From: Setophaga petechia
Taxonomy: Eukaryota; Chordata; Aves; Passeriformes; Parulidae
Direction of reading: 5' to 3'
Length of the DNA stretch: 64,000 nucleotides
NCBI GenBank assembly: GCA_024362935.1
Contig: JANCRA010000061.1
Location: 124,001 to 188,000, forward strand
A program made the translations under genes and the position numbers. Within the stretch, counting starts at the first letter, position 1. Each line of letters begins with the position of its first letter. The notes beneath the pieces were generated by a model that saw only the letters and a program-made list of their open reading frames with translations, ran no database searches and was not told the DNA's origin. Shown in pieces: positions 31,701 through 44,084 of the stretch.

Positions 31701-34700
31701 CTCATCTTCAGACAGGCAGGTCTTGCTGGTGACATCGCTCAGGGCGCCTCCATCCATGTACTCCATAACCAGCAAGAATTCCTCGCCCAGAAAGTAGCTG
31801 AAAGAAGGAAACAAGGGCATGGCTAGGTTGATTTTTTGCTTCCAGGTTTCTTATTTCCAGATGCCTTTGTGACAAGGGCAGAGTCAAAAGAATAGGGATT
31901 CCCTCTTGGCTGTGCATTGTTTGCAACCTATGCAGTCTCAAAGAGAAAGGCACAGCTGTGAAAAAGGAGATGTCTTAGATTGCCAGCAAGCAAAAAGTGC
32001 AGTTTAGAAACAGCCCAGATCAAAAACCTGTCAGGCATGGTGTTTCTGGAAAGAAGCACCTAGTTTTCCTGGCATGCACAGCAATGGCAAAGAGGGGCAA
32101 CAATCCAAGGGAAATCCACTTTAGGATGGTTCATCAGCGCTTAAGAAACTTGAAAAAATTAATCCCGAAAAAATGTGCAGGCAGTGAACTTCGAGGCTAT
32201 TGACTTAGGAAGATACCGCTGATCCAGGTTTTGAATAATTTTGGAATAATTTTCAAACTAGGTGTGCCAGGGAAGACTCACGCAGACAAGATGCACTCTC
32301 TTCTCATCCATTGGAGATGAGTAGAGAAATATGAATAAATAAAAATTAACAGCTCTACTTTCTGCCACTGACCAAAGTGGGTTTTTAACCTCTCATGATT
32401 TCTGTATGTAAACACACATCCATGGAATAAGACCATGATCTCTCACCTGTCTAAATAATTCACAACATTGGGACTCCTATACCTCTTCATGATCATGATT
32501 TCATTAAGGGTTAGTTCCTTCCTCCTCAGTCCTTGAAGATTTATTTTCTTTATGGCCACCTAAAATGACATTGAAAATCAGTGACTTGAGAAGTTGGTGG
32601 CACGAGACCACAATGCAATGGAGTGAGTGATTTTGCAATGCCACAGCTGAGCTGTGCCAAACTGTCTTGTGATTCAGCACTGCAGTAATTAGGAACTGAC
32701 ATTCCACCAGCCCATTTCTCTGCTCCCTTGGGAGCCAGTTACAGGACACGTGGGGCCACTGACATTTTGCTTTGTCCACTTGGTAACAGCGGTGTCTCAG
32801 CTATCACCCACAAAGCTCTGACCACAATCTCTGCTGCTTTGTTTGGGAATCAGAAGAAGTAATCCATGCCTTAATACTCTGTGGATACATCTTAGGCTAT
32901 GGGCAGGGCTTAGGGCTTTTAGGGACGCCTTGCAGATCTCTCCCTACGTGCAGTTCCCAAGTGCAGCACTGCAGGTGGCTAAGGAACTACCAGTAACTTT
33001 CAGATGGATTTGCTGGCAGCCAGAAATGAGAATTCAAGACTCTGAAGCTGTAGCCCCAGAGAGCAGTGAGGTGCTCGAAGGCACCACCTTTGTTTTAGCA
33101 ATGGAGAGCGAGTGAGCGCGTCCTTGTCTGAAAGGAACCGCTGCCCTCCGTGCCTTCCTTCCAGCAGCTGAGGAGGACAAAGTCCCAAATGTATTTTGCA
33201 GGCTGGCACCAGTCTGTGCTTCTCGTGCCTTTTCAGCACAGCTCTGCCCAAAGCTCCAGCCACAGCTCACACCAGAGGGGAAAGCCCCTCAAGAGCAGCA
33301 GAGTTTGCAGGGCCTGTTGACATTTACCTCTCCTCCTGTGGCAGTGTCGAGTGCTCTGATCACGTGTCCAAAACTCCTAGAAGCAAAAGAGAAGCAGAGA
33401 AAGGAGAAGGCATGTAGATCTTGCAGTGAAAGCCAGCCCACACAGGAGATGTGTGCTGTAAATGCCTAAAACCTGCGGGATGCAGGAGGGCTCTGCCAGA
33501 AGGCAGATGATGCATTTTCCTCTCAAGTGCGTGGGCACTGGGCCTTTTCCTGAAGTGCTGGGGTTCAACTTCTAAAGGGAATTTAGTCTTTCCTCTTGGG
33601 TTTCACTTTCTAAACGGTGTGGTTCCTGTCCTGACCACAGATTGTTTCCTTCTGCAAACTAGGGGAAAGAATTGTTCCTGGGAACTGTTTCTCACAGTAT
33701 TGATAGGGTGTAGATTGCTCTTTCAGGCAAGCAACTTTCTTCTTTTCTCATTAGTGTGCCAGTATGATTTTGAGACATACAAAAATGCTGAAGAAATTAA
33801 CACAGAGCTGTCCCACACTTGAGAGACAAGGAGACCTTCCAGGTCCTGTTCCTTGATGTAGGCAAGACCTCGGCAGCAAGGAGTATCTCTAACAATGCCT
33901 TCTGAGCCCACTCACAAATTCTGAGCAGCATTGAGAGATGAAACAGTCTATCCTTACTGTGTGAACATGTTTGTAGCAGGCCTGACTTCACACTGGATAG
34001 ACATTCCAGCAGAAAAACACCTGGCCTGTGGTTTTGTAGAGGTAACTGCTGTTGGACTCACCCACTGCCAATATATACCAGATCCGTGTATTTCATCACA
34101 GGATTTTCAGTGGAGTTCACCATTCTCTCTGAGGGAAACAAAATGCAAGATGCTGACTTGAAAGCAGAGATCCCAGCTTGCAGGAGATACAAAAGGCAGC
34201 CCCACTGTCTGGGGCTCTGAGCCCTTTGTGCTCAGCTGGGTAACAACAACCACAACAGCAACAGGACAGGCAGCCCTGCAGTGCAGATGGCTGGCACAGA
34301 GACTGATTTTGTACAGTCCTTTGAAGAGTTCTCTTGACAGGAAATAAAGCACAGAGAGATGGATTTCCAGGAGGGGAGGACATCTCGCCCACCTTTCAGC
34401 AGTTTGCCAAAAGAATGCCTTTCCATTTGTAAACCAGAGCAGCTGATGCTAGAGCCAATCCCAACAGGGCTTTAAGCATCAGGGCCCTGACCTGTTTATG
34501 AGCAGGCTGAGCTCAAAGATGCCCCTCTCCCAGCTAAGGAGGGCTCCAGCCTCTGCAGTCCCTCCAGCCCTCAGGGACAGGGCAGCTAGCACAACAAGGC
34601 TGGCAAAGCCCAAGCATGAGCACTGACAAGCAGTGGGAAGATGCCACAGCCAGCCTGAGCCCCGTACAAGCTGTTGCCCCCATTCAGGACACAACAGGAT

Positions 34701-37700
34701 GGGCTTTGAGATCAGCCACACCGAGGTGCAGATCAGTGCCCTTTTTGTCCCAACAGGTGATGGTAGACACAGAATCCACTGGGCTCTGGTCTCAGCCCCA
34801 GCAGGTCTTCTCTGAGAGCACAGCACTGGCAGCTGTTATGGGCAAGAAGCAGATTCATTGGCTTGTGCTGCAGAATCACAAAGGACTTGATGTGTTTTCC
34901 TAGAGACTGATCTGAGCAGGGCTTGGGCCAATGGGTAGGATTGTAACAGTCATGGGAAAGAGTGGAAATTGGGTATGGAAAAGTGCCATGGATCTGAGGA
35001 ATATACCATGGCTGAGCTGGAGGCTCTCTCCTGAGAAATGCCTGCAGTACACTTTTATCTGATCACACCACTTGGATATGTCTCTTGGACACATCTTGAT
35101 AAGCATAGAACTAGAAGATTAAGTAAAGGCTGTTATAAAGTATCGCTTTTTTCTTTGGGGGCACATGGAAAGCATCTCTTGATCTCTATTTGTCCTGTAA
35201 CCTGATGTTCTTTCAAAGCAGGTATTATTGACAAACGATAACACGCTCTATTGACAAAAAGATAACATTCTCATGAAAATAAACTACAGATGTAGTAGTG
35301 GTAAAAGGAACAGTCATAAAAATGATATCCGTAAGACATGGGGCGGAAGGGCTCTTTCAGGATGGAGGAAAACCAACTCCACCAAAAAAGCCCCACAAAC
35401 CATCAACCTAAAAATCCCAAAACACAATAAAAACCCGACAGAAACAAAAAAACAAAAGGCCTCCACAAAAAAAAAAGAACACAAAAACCACCCCCCCCCT
35501 CAAAAAAAAAAAAAAAAAAAAGAAAAATACCCATCCAAAGCCAGTCCATTTCTGTCAAGTTTTTTTTCTCTGATGACTGGTTGGAGGTCAGGAGTCTAAA
35601 GAGAATTTAGGAAGCTAAGAATTCTGTTCACTGTGGCCAATACACACAGGACTTGCCTAGATCATTTGCTAGGTCACAGCCTTCTGCTGATCCAAGAACA
35701 ATCCCTGCTTCAGCCTTTAGCAGAGCGGGAAGCTCAGGCAAAGCCAAACAAGTCCAAGGTGCCCTCAGAGGCAGCAGGAACGCCCAGAGCGCTCTCTCGC
35801 TGCCTCGGAGCACAGCACTTCCTCTGGGGAGTCCTGAATGGCCTGTGACACCAAACTCAGGAGAAGCATTTGGTACAGCTCTGCTGACACCCACACACAA
35901 CACACTGTCCCTCAGACAAGAAACACACCAGACGTACCCAGCATCTCCAGGTACTTCTCCTCAGTCTGCTGTTCCAGGGAGATGAAGGAACTGCCCAAGC
36001 TGGATATCCCAGGTTTGACATGGTGTCCTTGAGGTGATGCTGCTGCGGCAGCAGGTTCAGAGCCCATGATGTGCTGGACCTGGAGCATTTCTGGTGGGCA
36101 CTGTTCCTGTGCCTCATGGCAAACCTGGGGATCTTCCTTGCCAGAAATTTGCTGAAAGTCTTCGCAGGCTGCCCGGTGAGATGTCAACACTCGCACCTCA
36201 AATCACACAGAACAAAGCAGTCAGACACTACAGCTTGTCCCTGTCAGCCAGGAGTCATCGACTGTGAGGAAAGGCAAAGAACAGATTGACAAGGGATACA
36301 GACAGCGTGTTCCAATCCTCCATCTGGGTCACCACTTTCCACTGCAAAAACACCTCAAGAAACAAGGAGAGCAGGAACAGGCCAGCAGGAATCAGTTTGG
36401 ATGACTGCTGGCCAGAAGGCCAAAGGACAAGTTTCACTGTGCAGGGCAGCAGTTGAGATGCAGCACACCAGGAAATGTCCTTCAGAGTGACTATGATACA
36501 CACGAGAGCAGGATGGCACTCAGAGGCATGGCCCCACTCTCTGCTGCTGTGCACTGGCAAGGCAAGAAGGGCAGAAACCACCAGTTTGGTGACTGCAGTG
36601 ACTGCATCCCTCTTTCACTCACTTGCTTTTGCAGAGACTGACAGAAGCGATTAAGTTTCTCCCCGAAGATTTTCATTTTTTCCTCCAGCCTCTTCTGCCT
36701 TGCCTTGAACATACTGTGAGCTATCTGAAGCTCTGCATCCAGCTGTTCCTTCATGTTCTCTAAAAGACAAAAGAGAGGAGGTTTCATGACTGGAGTGGCT
36801 GCCACACTTTCACTCACCTGGTTTTGTTGATCACTCCTCTGCTGATCGAGATTCTCCTCTTGAATTCTTCTCATGTCATCCTTGTTCCTCCTCTTCACTG
36901 CCATGAGGGCACTCTGAGCTTCGGGCAGCTCTGCTTGTGGCTCTGCCTTGATCTTCTGTACACACAAATGCAGAGCAAGTGACTGGGAGCTGCCATCAAG
37001 CTCAGCTTCTTTCCTCTTGCAGCCTCAAAATCACATTTATTCAGCCACTTCTTTCTGCTTCCCTCTCCACATCTCCTTCCAATGTAACCCTCCTGTCCCA
37101 GGACTGTTCTCTGTAGATTCCAAGGTTCTGTGCTTGCAGTGTCTGTGGGACTCCTGGCCTCCTCAGTCCCAAGAGCTCTGGTTTGTGCCCCTCTTCCTGC
37201 CCTTCCCTCTGTCACCTGGCCAGTCAGGCTTACCTGGCCATTCTCCTGTGGCTCTTCCACCTGCTGCCTGAGCTGCTCTTCCTGCTCTCGGGCTGGGAAC
37301 AGCTCTCCCTGAGTCTGCCATGGCATCTCTGCTGCAGCAATCTGCTGCTGCTCTCTTTCTAGAAGCACCTGCACAGAAAGCAAGAGAAGATTGGTTTCAA
37401 CTTCCCATAGGAGCTTTGTGGGCCAAGACTCAAAGACTGCTGGGCTCACACGTTCCCAAAGCACTGTGCTGCTGCTCTGCTGGGTCATTCTGTGTTCAAG
37501 GGGAGGCACAGATTCCAAAGTGACCCTGGCCCTACAGTCAGGGGCCATCTGGGACTGAAGCTCCAAGAGCCCCTCAGGCAGCTGACAGGGAAGGTGTGGC
37601 ATTTCTCAAGGCTCTGCTGAGGGCCTCCCTCTGCTTCTGCCATGTCCTGTTTGTCTTTCAGTAGTGACTGACACCCCACCCTGTCCCACAGCTCCATCCT

Positions 37701-38375
37701 GGCTCTGCAGGTGGCTTCCTGGGTGAGCTCACTCTTTGTGAGGGACACTTCTGCAGTTCAAGTTCATTTCAGGCCTGCACCAGCATTCCTGCCCTTCTGA
37801 CATTCACACTCTTGTTAGAAAACCTGGTCATTCAGGAGATGAGGATGTGTGCAAAGAGCCTCAGATGAAGGTTACACAGCCTCTATGGCCACCTCAGTAC
37901 ATGGAGGAGGACCAAAGTGTTTCTTCTGCCTCTTTTGTCAACAGAGTAATCTGACCAGCAGAAACAGAGACTCTCCTAAGGTCCCATTAACGAATGCACT
38001 TACACAGCCCTGGGGATGCCAGTGAAGGAAACCATGTGTCATGTAATGCATGGCATGTGTGACCAGAGTCACCAAACTCCACCTAAACATGGAATTGTTC
38101 CACCTCCCTAGGACAGGCAGAAACTTAAGGAATTAACTGGAGACTTTAGGGCACAAGAGGCTGGAGGAGGAAAGCAACTCTGAGGGGGAAAAACCACCAT
38201 ATCTGGAGGGGGAAACGTCTCTGCCTACTCAGAAGTGGTCGAGGGAATGTATCTCTAATCCTCTCATAAGAGGGATGCTTTAGGTGAGCTTTGCACCTCC
38301 AACTGCCTTGGACCAGAGCCAGGAAGATTCAATTATGTAAATATTACATAGATCGATAGATACATTGGACAGATT

Positions 38376-38424
<49 letters not shown>

Positions 38425-41349
38425 GAAGAAGGACAGAGAGATAGATCTCACTACTATGATCTCCCTTTACTGTCCTCTCTGTTGCTGCACACATCAACAC
38501 TTGTTAGCCCTTGCCCTGATCAGCAGCAACGCTGAGATTATATTCCTGTTGCTCAATAAACCACAATTTTGGGGTATCTGAAGCATGCACATCCTTATGG
38601 AAAAAGGAATCAGACCCCGAGCATTGCACTGAGAAATGCACTCTTTGAGATCAAAGTCATTTTTAAGGGCAAACTGCATTACATACTGCTCCTGGCAGGA
38701 CTCCAACATCCAGCATCCTCAGTCAGCAACAGCAAAGCTCTGGCTGCTCCAAAACTTGCAGCTCTGCCTTGCACTAAAGACAGTACCACACACAATTGAC
38801 ACTTACAGCTTGAGAATATCCAGGCTCTGGTGTGAGCACTGATGGAGGCTGGCGCTCATCCACCTCACTTTGCTCCTCTCTGGCTTCTTCTCCAGGAGCA
38901 GCAGGAGCCAGGGGAGAGACGGCTCTTGGTTCAGGCATCTGTGAGAAGAGAGGAGAATGAAGAACAGGCCATTTCCTATCAAGAAGAACATATTTCTTTT
39001 CACATCTACCACTACACATTCTATGGAAAAATCATAACATTTCATAGTGACAGAGTGGTTCTAAGTCACAGCCACCAAATGAAAATTGGCCAATTCAACA
39101 GCACTCTAGATGGATGTGAAGTTGATTTGCCTCCTTGACTGCTATCAGCAAGCAAGGCTGTCTCGGCAAAACAGAGCTTTTTGTGCTTGAAAGCACTGAA
39201 ATGGTAAACTAGGAAAGCAACAGCAACACCTTTGCTACTGCTGCTGAAGACATAGTAAACAAAAACTGGATCACAATCCCATCCAGGGCTGGAAAAGTGC
39301 AGGAAACGTTGAGCAGAAGCATCTTAGCTTGCTGGAAAAAGAGGAAAATGAACAGGCCTTCTCCTCCTAGGAAAACAACGAGCCAACAAACCACAAGATA
39401 AAAGCGTCACCCACTCCAGTGTCAAAAGTCCTTGTATGCAGTGAGGGCATACTTGGCAGGGAAAGAGCCCTGATGCTGAGTGCTGTCATGTAGGGATCGA
39501 TGGATGGAAGTTTGCCTGAAGGTCCCTCCAGAGCCTCCCATTATCCAGGTCAAAGCTCCCTCAGCACCTCCTCACTGACCTTGTGCTGCACCCCCTGGCC
39601 CAGCTCCCCTGTCCTTCTGTGCACACGCTGCAGCCCCTCCATGACTTTCTGCTTGCCAGGGGCCCACAAGTGCACACAGCGCTCCAGCCGTGGCCGCAGC
39701 GCTGCCCAGCACAGGGCCACGCTCACTGCCCTGCTCCTGCTGCCCCACTGTTGCTGACACAGGCCACCATGCCCTTGGCCTTCTTGGCCACCTGGCCACA
39801 CGCTGCCTCATCTTCAGCTGCTCAAGGCCGCCAGCCCTGTGGCCTTTTGGCCCACACAGCTCCCCAGCCACAAAGTTGCTCTTTTGTCTTAAATTGCAGC
39901 CTCCACCATTTCAAGAGGTCCTTCCTTTTCCACAACCACATCTTATATGTAGATATTATAAGATTTTATAGGAATAGAATTCTAAGGTAATCTTAATTTA
40001 AATGGTGTAATACAACTCTACAGGAATTTGCTCTTAGTTAAATACTCCACCCTATGTGCTCTAGGAAACAACGTTGTCTTTGAAAAACTGGATTTGTAGT
40101 TCTTCAAAGCTCTGAGATGGAAATTAAAAAATTACCTCTTTTTCCTTTGATTTTTTTTTGTTGCTGTCATGAAAAAAGATTTTCTGCCAACCTTCCTAAC
40201 TGGCCCTCTATATTCTACTGCCACTGGCCAAGCTCACATCTTCCTCTACAATGCTTAAACACCAGGACCATGAAATGTTCCTTTCTCACTCACCTCAGGA
40301 TCAGCACCGCTGAACACACGCCTCAGGTGACCTGTAGTGGGCAGGGGGAAATGAGCCAGATGCTGTGAGAAAACCGCCTGGGCTGCTGAATCCCACAGAA
40401 CAAGTCAACCCAAACCGAGATGATTTCCCGTTTCACAACATCTCTCCAGGAGACACATTTCACTCACACAGCCAGCAAGAGATCAGGTCAATAATCTTTC
40501 TTTTGCCTACACTTTGGCCTGTTTTGCCAGTAAATGACTAAAACATGACCAAGAAAATGCAGGTTTTTTTTTTTTTTTCAACACTCAAGGCTCCTGTTCT
40601 ACCAAAGACCTAAAACAGCTTCTATAATTCTCTTTTTCAGGTACTTTTTTTTAAAATCAGTTGCATGCAGCAATTCTCATTAACTTGCTGGAAATGCTTG
40701 CCCAGAAAAGCTTCCCCAAAATCCTCCTGAGCTGTGGCAGTTCTTTGTGAAACGGTACAGCAGCAGCTCCAAGGTTCAGGAGCAGACACTCACTTCTTTG
40801 GAGTTTGCATTTCATTGCAAAGGGAAGATCACTATTTTAGCCCTCAGCAGAGGATCAAGTTAGACAGTCAGATCCTTTCTAGAGAAACAGTAGAAAGAAT
40901 GAAACTCTCCCTGAATTCTGGAAACAACTGCAGAGTTTTTAGAAGGCCTTCCAAGAAGGTCTGCCAGTCTACATTTTCAAAGGTGTCTTGCTTGTCCCAG
41001 AAAACTGAGGAAAGGACAGATTCTGCTGCCACAAACTCTCCCGTGGAGGGAACAGAAGCCCTGCAGGTTCCCTTGCAAATACTGCCCCTGTGGCTACAGA
41101 CACCCCCTATTGAGCTGAATGTCTTGACAGGAGCTTTACCAAAACAGTGGCAACCTAATGCTCTTTCTGTTTCAAAATCAGACACTCAGCCACTAAAAAA
41201 GAGCAGGGAGAAATACAAAAGCCTTGTTAGGTTACACCTTAACCTAAGCAGAAGGGAAACCTCTACTTACGTGTGAAGTGTGTAACGTAATAGATGGAAT
41301 AAGCAACGCCATATGCAGCAAAAGCTGCAGTGGCCAAATGGTGAAACAT
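28758..41349 (-). CDS. PAK3L: PAK3-like kinase fused to membrane/coiled-coil N-terminus (15 exons)
   Basis: Exons (minus strand): 41271-41349, 40294-40331, 38807-38938, 37450-37581, 37234-37368, 36818-36955, 36623-36757, 35938-36196, 34062-34128, 33328-33376, 32447-32559, 31680-31797, 30889-30988, 30292-30488, 28803-28940. Every junction has AG/GT and the phases agree throughout, giving 1830 nt or 610 codons. Residues about 5-26 are hydrophobic ([14 protein letters not shown] start). Residues about 128-263 are Glu/Gln/Lys-rich coiled coil. The kinase starts at about 363: GSGSFGHV loop, Lys392, alpha-C Glu408, HRD Asp482, DFG 500-502, activation-loop Thr516. The APE motif reads APQ (527). The PAK GTPase-binding (CRIB) region is absent. 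The usual last exon was not found; reading past the weak donor GTAAAA ends at a stop at 28758-28760. The kinase part is certain; that all exons form one gene is inferred from phase and order. Confidence 0.75.
28803..34128 (-). other. Kinase-domain exons of the PAK3-like gene
   Basis: Seven exons encode the catalytic domain. 34062-34128 ends [11 protein letters not shown]. 33328-33376 is [15 protein letters not shown]. 32447-32559 is [10 protein letters not shown]...NVVNYLD. 31680-31797 is [19 protein letters not shown]. 30889-30988 is [17 protein letters not shown]. 30292-30488 has [19 protein letters not shown] and [11 protein letters not shown]. 28803-28940 has [10 protein letters not shown] and SAKELLQ. 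These match PAK1-3 group subdomains I to XI in order. Donors at 31680 and 30889 are GTCAGC and GTCAGT, weaker than consensus. Confidence 0.9.
35450..35527. repeat. A-rich low-complexity tract
   Basis: Runs of A interrupted by a C8-9 run, in the large intron between the coiled-coil and kinase exons. The rest of that intron (34129-35937) shows no other feature. Confidence 0.8.
38374..38424 (+). repeat. (GATA)n microsatellite
   Basis: About 12 perfect GATA units with imperfect ones on each side, within an intron of the kinase gene. Confidence 0.95.
39540..39870 (-). mobile_element. CR1-like fragment
   Basis: Plus-strand text such as GCAGCCCCTCCATGACTTTCT and GCGCTCCAGCCGTGGCC resembles antisense CR1 ORF2/3' sequence. 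It is diverged, so the call is tentative. Confidence 0.4.
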
Positions 41350-41489
41350 TGTCACTTTTGAAAGTTAGGTAAATAATAGAAGAAACAAGGCTCTTGTCAG
41401 TCGGCAGCTGCCCACTGACAAAGGCGCCAAGCAGGGAAGTTCTGCTCTGAGCAAGGCCTAAGTCTGCTCTGGCACTCAGGCCTTCCGTG

Positions 41490-41560
41490 CACCAAGGCAA
41501 CCTTCTGATGTCACTATGACGACGTGGCAACCATGCCTGACATCACAAAGCAAATGCACT
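41490..41560 (-). promoter_or_regulatory. Candidate proximal promoter of the kinase gene
   Basis: About 150-200 bp upstream of the first ATG (41347-41349), minus-strand sequence has GGTTGCCACGTCGTCATAGTGACATCAGAAGGTTGCC-type order: two GTTGCC half-sites (RFX X-box-like) around CGTCA and TGACATCA (CRE-like). This motif combination is often seen in testis-expressed promoters; function here is inferred. Confidence 0.4.
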
Positions 41561-41824
41561 CTGTTGCTCTGTGAGTTTATGCAAAGCAATAACCAACCTT
41601 CCCTAGAGCAAACACAAAATAGCCAAGGAAGTTCTCCTCTGTCATAAAGCAGCACAAATTCTCCTCATGGGCCAAACCCCGGGTTTCAGGGGATCCAGGA
41701 GGAACTCCAAGAGTGCCCCAAGCACCTACGGCCTGTACCTCAGCTGAGCACTCAGATGGGACACAAGCAAAGGAAACCAGAGCAAGAAAATGGCGCACAG
41801 CAGTGCAGATGTGAGAAATGACTC

Positions 41825-42160
41825 TCGCTTTTACCATTTTAAAGGTTTATTAAACCTTAACAAAGGAATGAATAAAGAAAAACTGTAGCATTGAGAGTCT
41901 CCATGACTAGCTGCCATGTACTCATCTACAAGAAGGATGCTCTGCCTTTTATACCCTTAGCTCCTCCAAAACTTTTGTCAGTCAACTCTTTCTCTGCTGT
42001 CCATTGCTGGAGATTACTTTCTTGCATCTTGACTGGAGGTCAGGTGTTGCTACAGCCTGCCTGCTGGTCACAAGCCAGCTCTCCCCAAATGCCCTGACTA
42101 CCAAGGCTATTACAAGGGGGAGGGGAAAGTAGACTATGGGGGAGGATATATTACAATGTC
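41825..42160 (-). mobile_element. Solo LTR facing the kinase gene
   Basis: Minus-strand LTR with GGGTATAAAAGGC (41944-41955) and TTTAATAAACC near 41850. It shares CTGACCTCCA.TCAAG, GACTGACA and GTTAAGGTTT.ATAAACC with the plus-strand LTR at 52630-53030, so both belong to one family. Its direction of transcription runs into the first exon of the kinase gene about 480 bp away. Confidence 0.7.
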
Positions 42161-43839
42161 ATCACTACACATTTGAACATCCGCATAACATCTATTTCTT
42201 AATTGTCAGAGTCAACCATTACATTACTGATCTAGAACACACAGAACCAGGAGAGAAAGCACTGTTGGCATCACAGCTGAAATCCTCCCTAACAAATCTC
42301 CCCACATATTTGCACATTTATTGGACGTGCCCAGGCCTCTGGTGCATGTACATCTCTGCCTTTATTCCCCTTTGGCAGCAGTCGAACTGGCAGCACCTGC
42401 CCGCCTGCAGCAGCTGCTCCAGGCTGGGAACGCCACCGGCGGTGCTGATTTCCAGAGGCTTCTGTGTGCCAGGAGAAGCCAAGGCAGGAGCGGGTTGAAC
42501 GGTGCTGGCGCTGCTGCTGCTGCTGCTCTGTGCCAGAGAGCCCCGGCTGGGCAGGGCACAGTGCCCACTGCGCTGCAGGCTCTTTCTCCTGCCACAGCTG
42601 GGCACACCTGGGAACAAGGCATGACAACTTGTGGGCAAACCAAGGGGTTTCTGGGACTGCACTGCTCTGCACACACCCAGGACACCTGCAGCACAGAATT
42701 TTAATCCTCAAACAGGGGAACCAGAGGGAAACAGCTGGAAAAGATTTCATTTGAACCTTTCTTACTGGTTCAATGGAAGTCTTCAAAATGAACATTACCA
42801 AGCAGGGCCCAATCCCTGCTGCCAGCTCAGGGTTAGAAAGGAGGCAATACTTGATTCAGTGCTGGGTGTGGTGGGGAATCACTTCCCTAATACGTGCACA
42901 CCCAGCAATCTCACTTACTAGTTTGTATCCATGGATCTAAGACATATTCAATACTTTGCTGAAACTCACAGGTAAATATTCCCCCAAATGGTTTGATTTT
43001 CTGATTGATACTTATTGACTTATTGACACTTAAATCACTTCTCAAAATCTACTGACATGAGAATATGAGTGTCCTGCAGGTCCCTGCTGGTCATGGTCAC
43101 AGGTTCGGGAGGAGACCCATGCACACAATAACCCAGGGCAAAACTGGGCTTGCAAAGCAAATTTATTCTATTAGTTGCAGTAGCAAAAAAGACATACCCA
43201 CCCCTGGATTCCTAAAAATCTGCTGAGCAGTGGAAGGAGATGGAGCGTGGTGCTCGGCAGCAGGGGCAGGTAGGCAGTGCACTTTCAGGACATCCCCTGG
43301 ATCAAAACGCTGTGCATCTCATCCTTCTCACCCTTATGGCTCAGAACCAGGCCTTGTATCTCCTGTTCAGGGGTGGAATTTCCCAGTTACGGCATCAGCT
43401 CACACATGGCTGGCATTTGAGATGAGGGCAATGAATCAAGGATTTAAAAGAACTGGAAGAGTTAAAATTTTAGCAAGATTTAGTTAGGGGGAAAGAGTAG
43501 AGCAAGAAGAGTAGAAATAATAAGGGACAGTTAATTCTCAGCAGACAAGGTAGTTAAGGCTAGGGTAATATATCACTTGCCTGTCTTTACTATGTTTAAA
43601 GAAGCAGGATGAGATGGATGGATGGATTTCTTTGTGACAAACAAGAGGACTGTAGCCTGCACCTGGGCCCCAAAACTTCAGCTGTAGCCAAGGGGTATGA
43701 AAGCCTGCCAACAGCTCATAAGTAAAGAGGTCAAACTGAGGAAGATGTCTTGGCCTTCATCAGAAGGAGACCATTCCCCACTTTCAAACCCACCAACCCA
43801 TTTGAAGTGAAAGACTGCAGAAACGTGAAGGAACTTTGG
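42161..43839. other. Unassigned intergenic sequence
   Basis: It contains a short CTG run near 42517 and GC-rich sequence with open frames on both strands (42320-42700). No exon or element is recognised. Confidence 0.35.
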
Positions 43840-44084
43840 ACTCAATTATAACACATTTTAATACAAAGGGAGGTCGGTGGGGTTACCTAATGAATATGTA
43901 TTAGGTTTTTTGGGAACTATATGACTATGTAAGACATTTTTAGATAAGCAGAGAGCCAGTGATTCTTCACAAAAGTGTTTAGGAGATGACTCCTCGTGTG
44001 CCTGGTGCTGTAATAAACATACCACCTTCTAACTTTAACTGTGGCGAGCTCTATTCCACACTTCATTGGTGACCGTGGCAGGAA
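43840..44084 (+). mobile_element. LTR 3' part with primer-site-like sequence
   Basis: AATAAA at 44012-44017 is followed by an LTR-like end CACTTCA (44059-44065) and then TTGGTGACCGTGG. TGGTGACC matches the start of a tryptophan-tRNA primer site, as used by alpharetroviruses; the rest diverges. It may be the 5' end of the element whose integrase and env remains lie at 45060-47230, but its LTR does not resemble the one at 47428. Confidence 0.4.

Noticed and set aside
36071..36289. Plus-strand frame with a hydrophobic, membrane-like stretch
   Set aside because: It is the complement of exon 35938-36196, whose frame joins the kinase exons in phase.
38341..38430. Repeat array considered as CRISPR
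   Set aside because: A simple GATA microsatellite in a vertebrate intron with no spacers.
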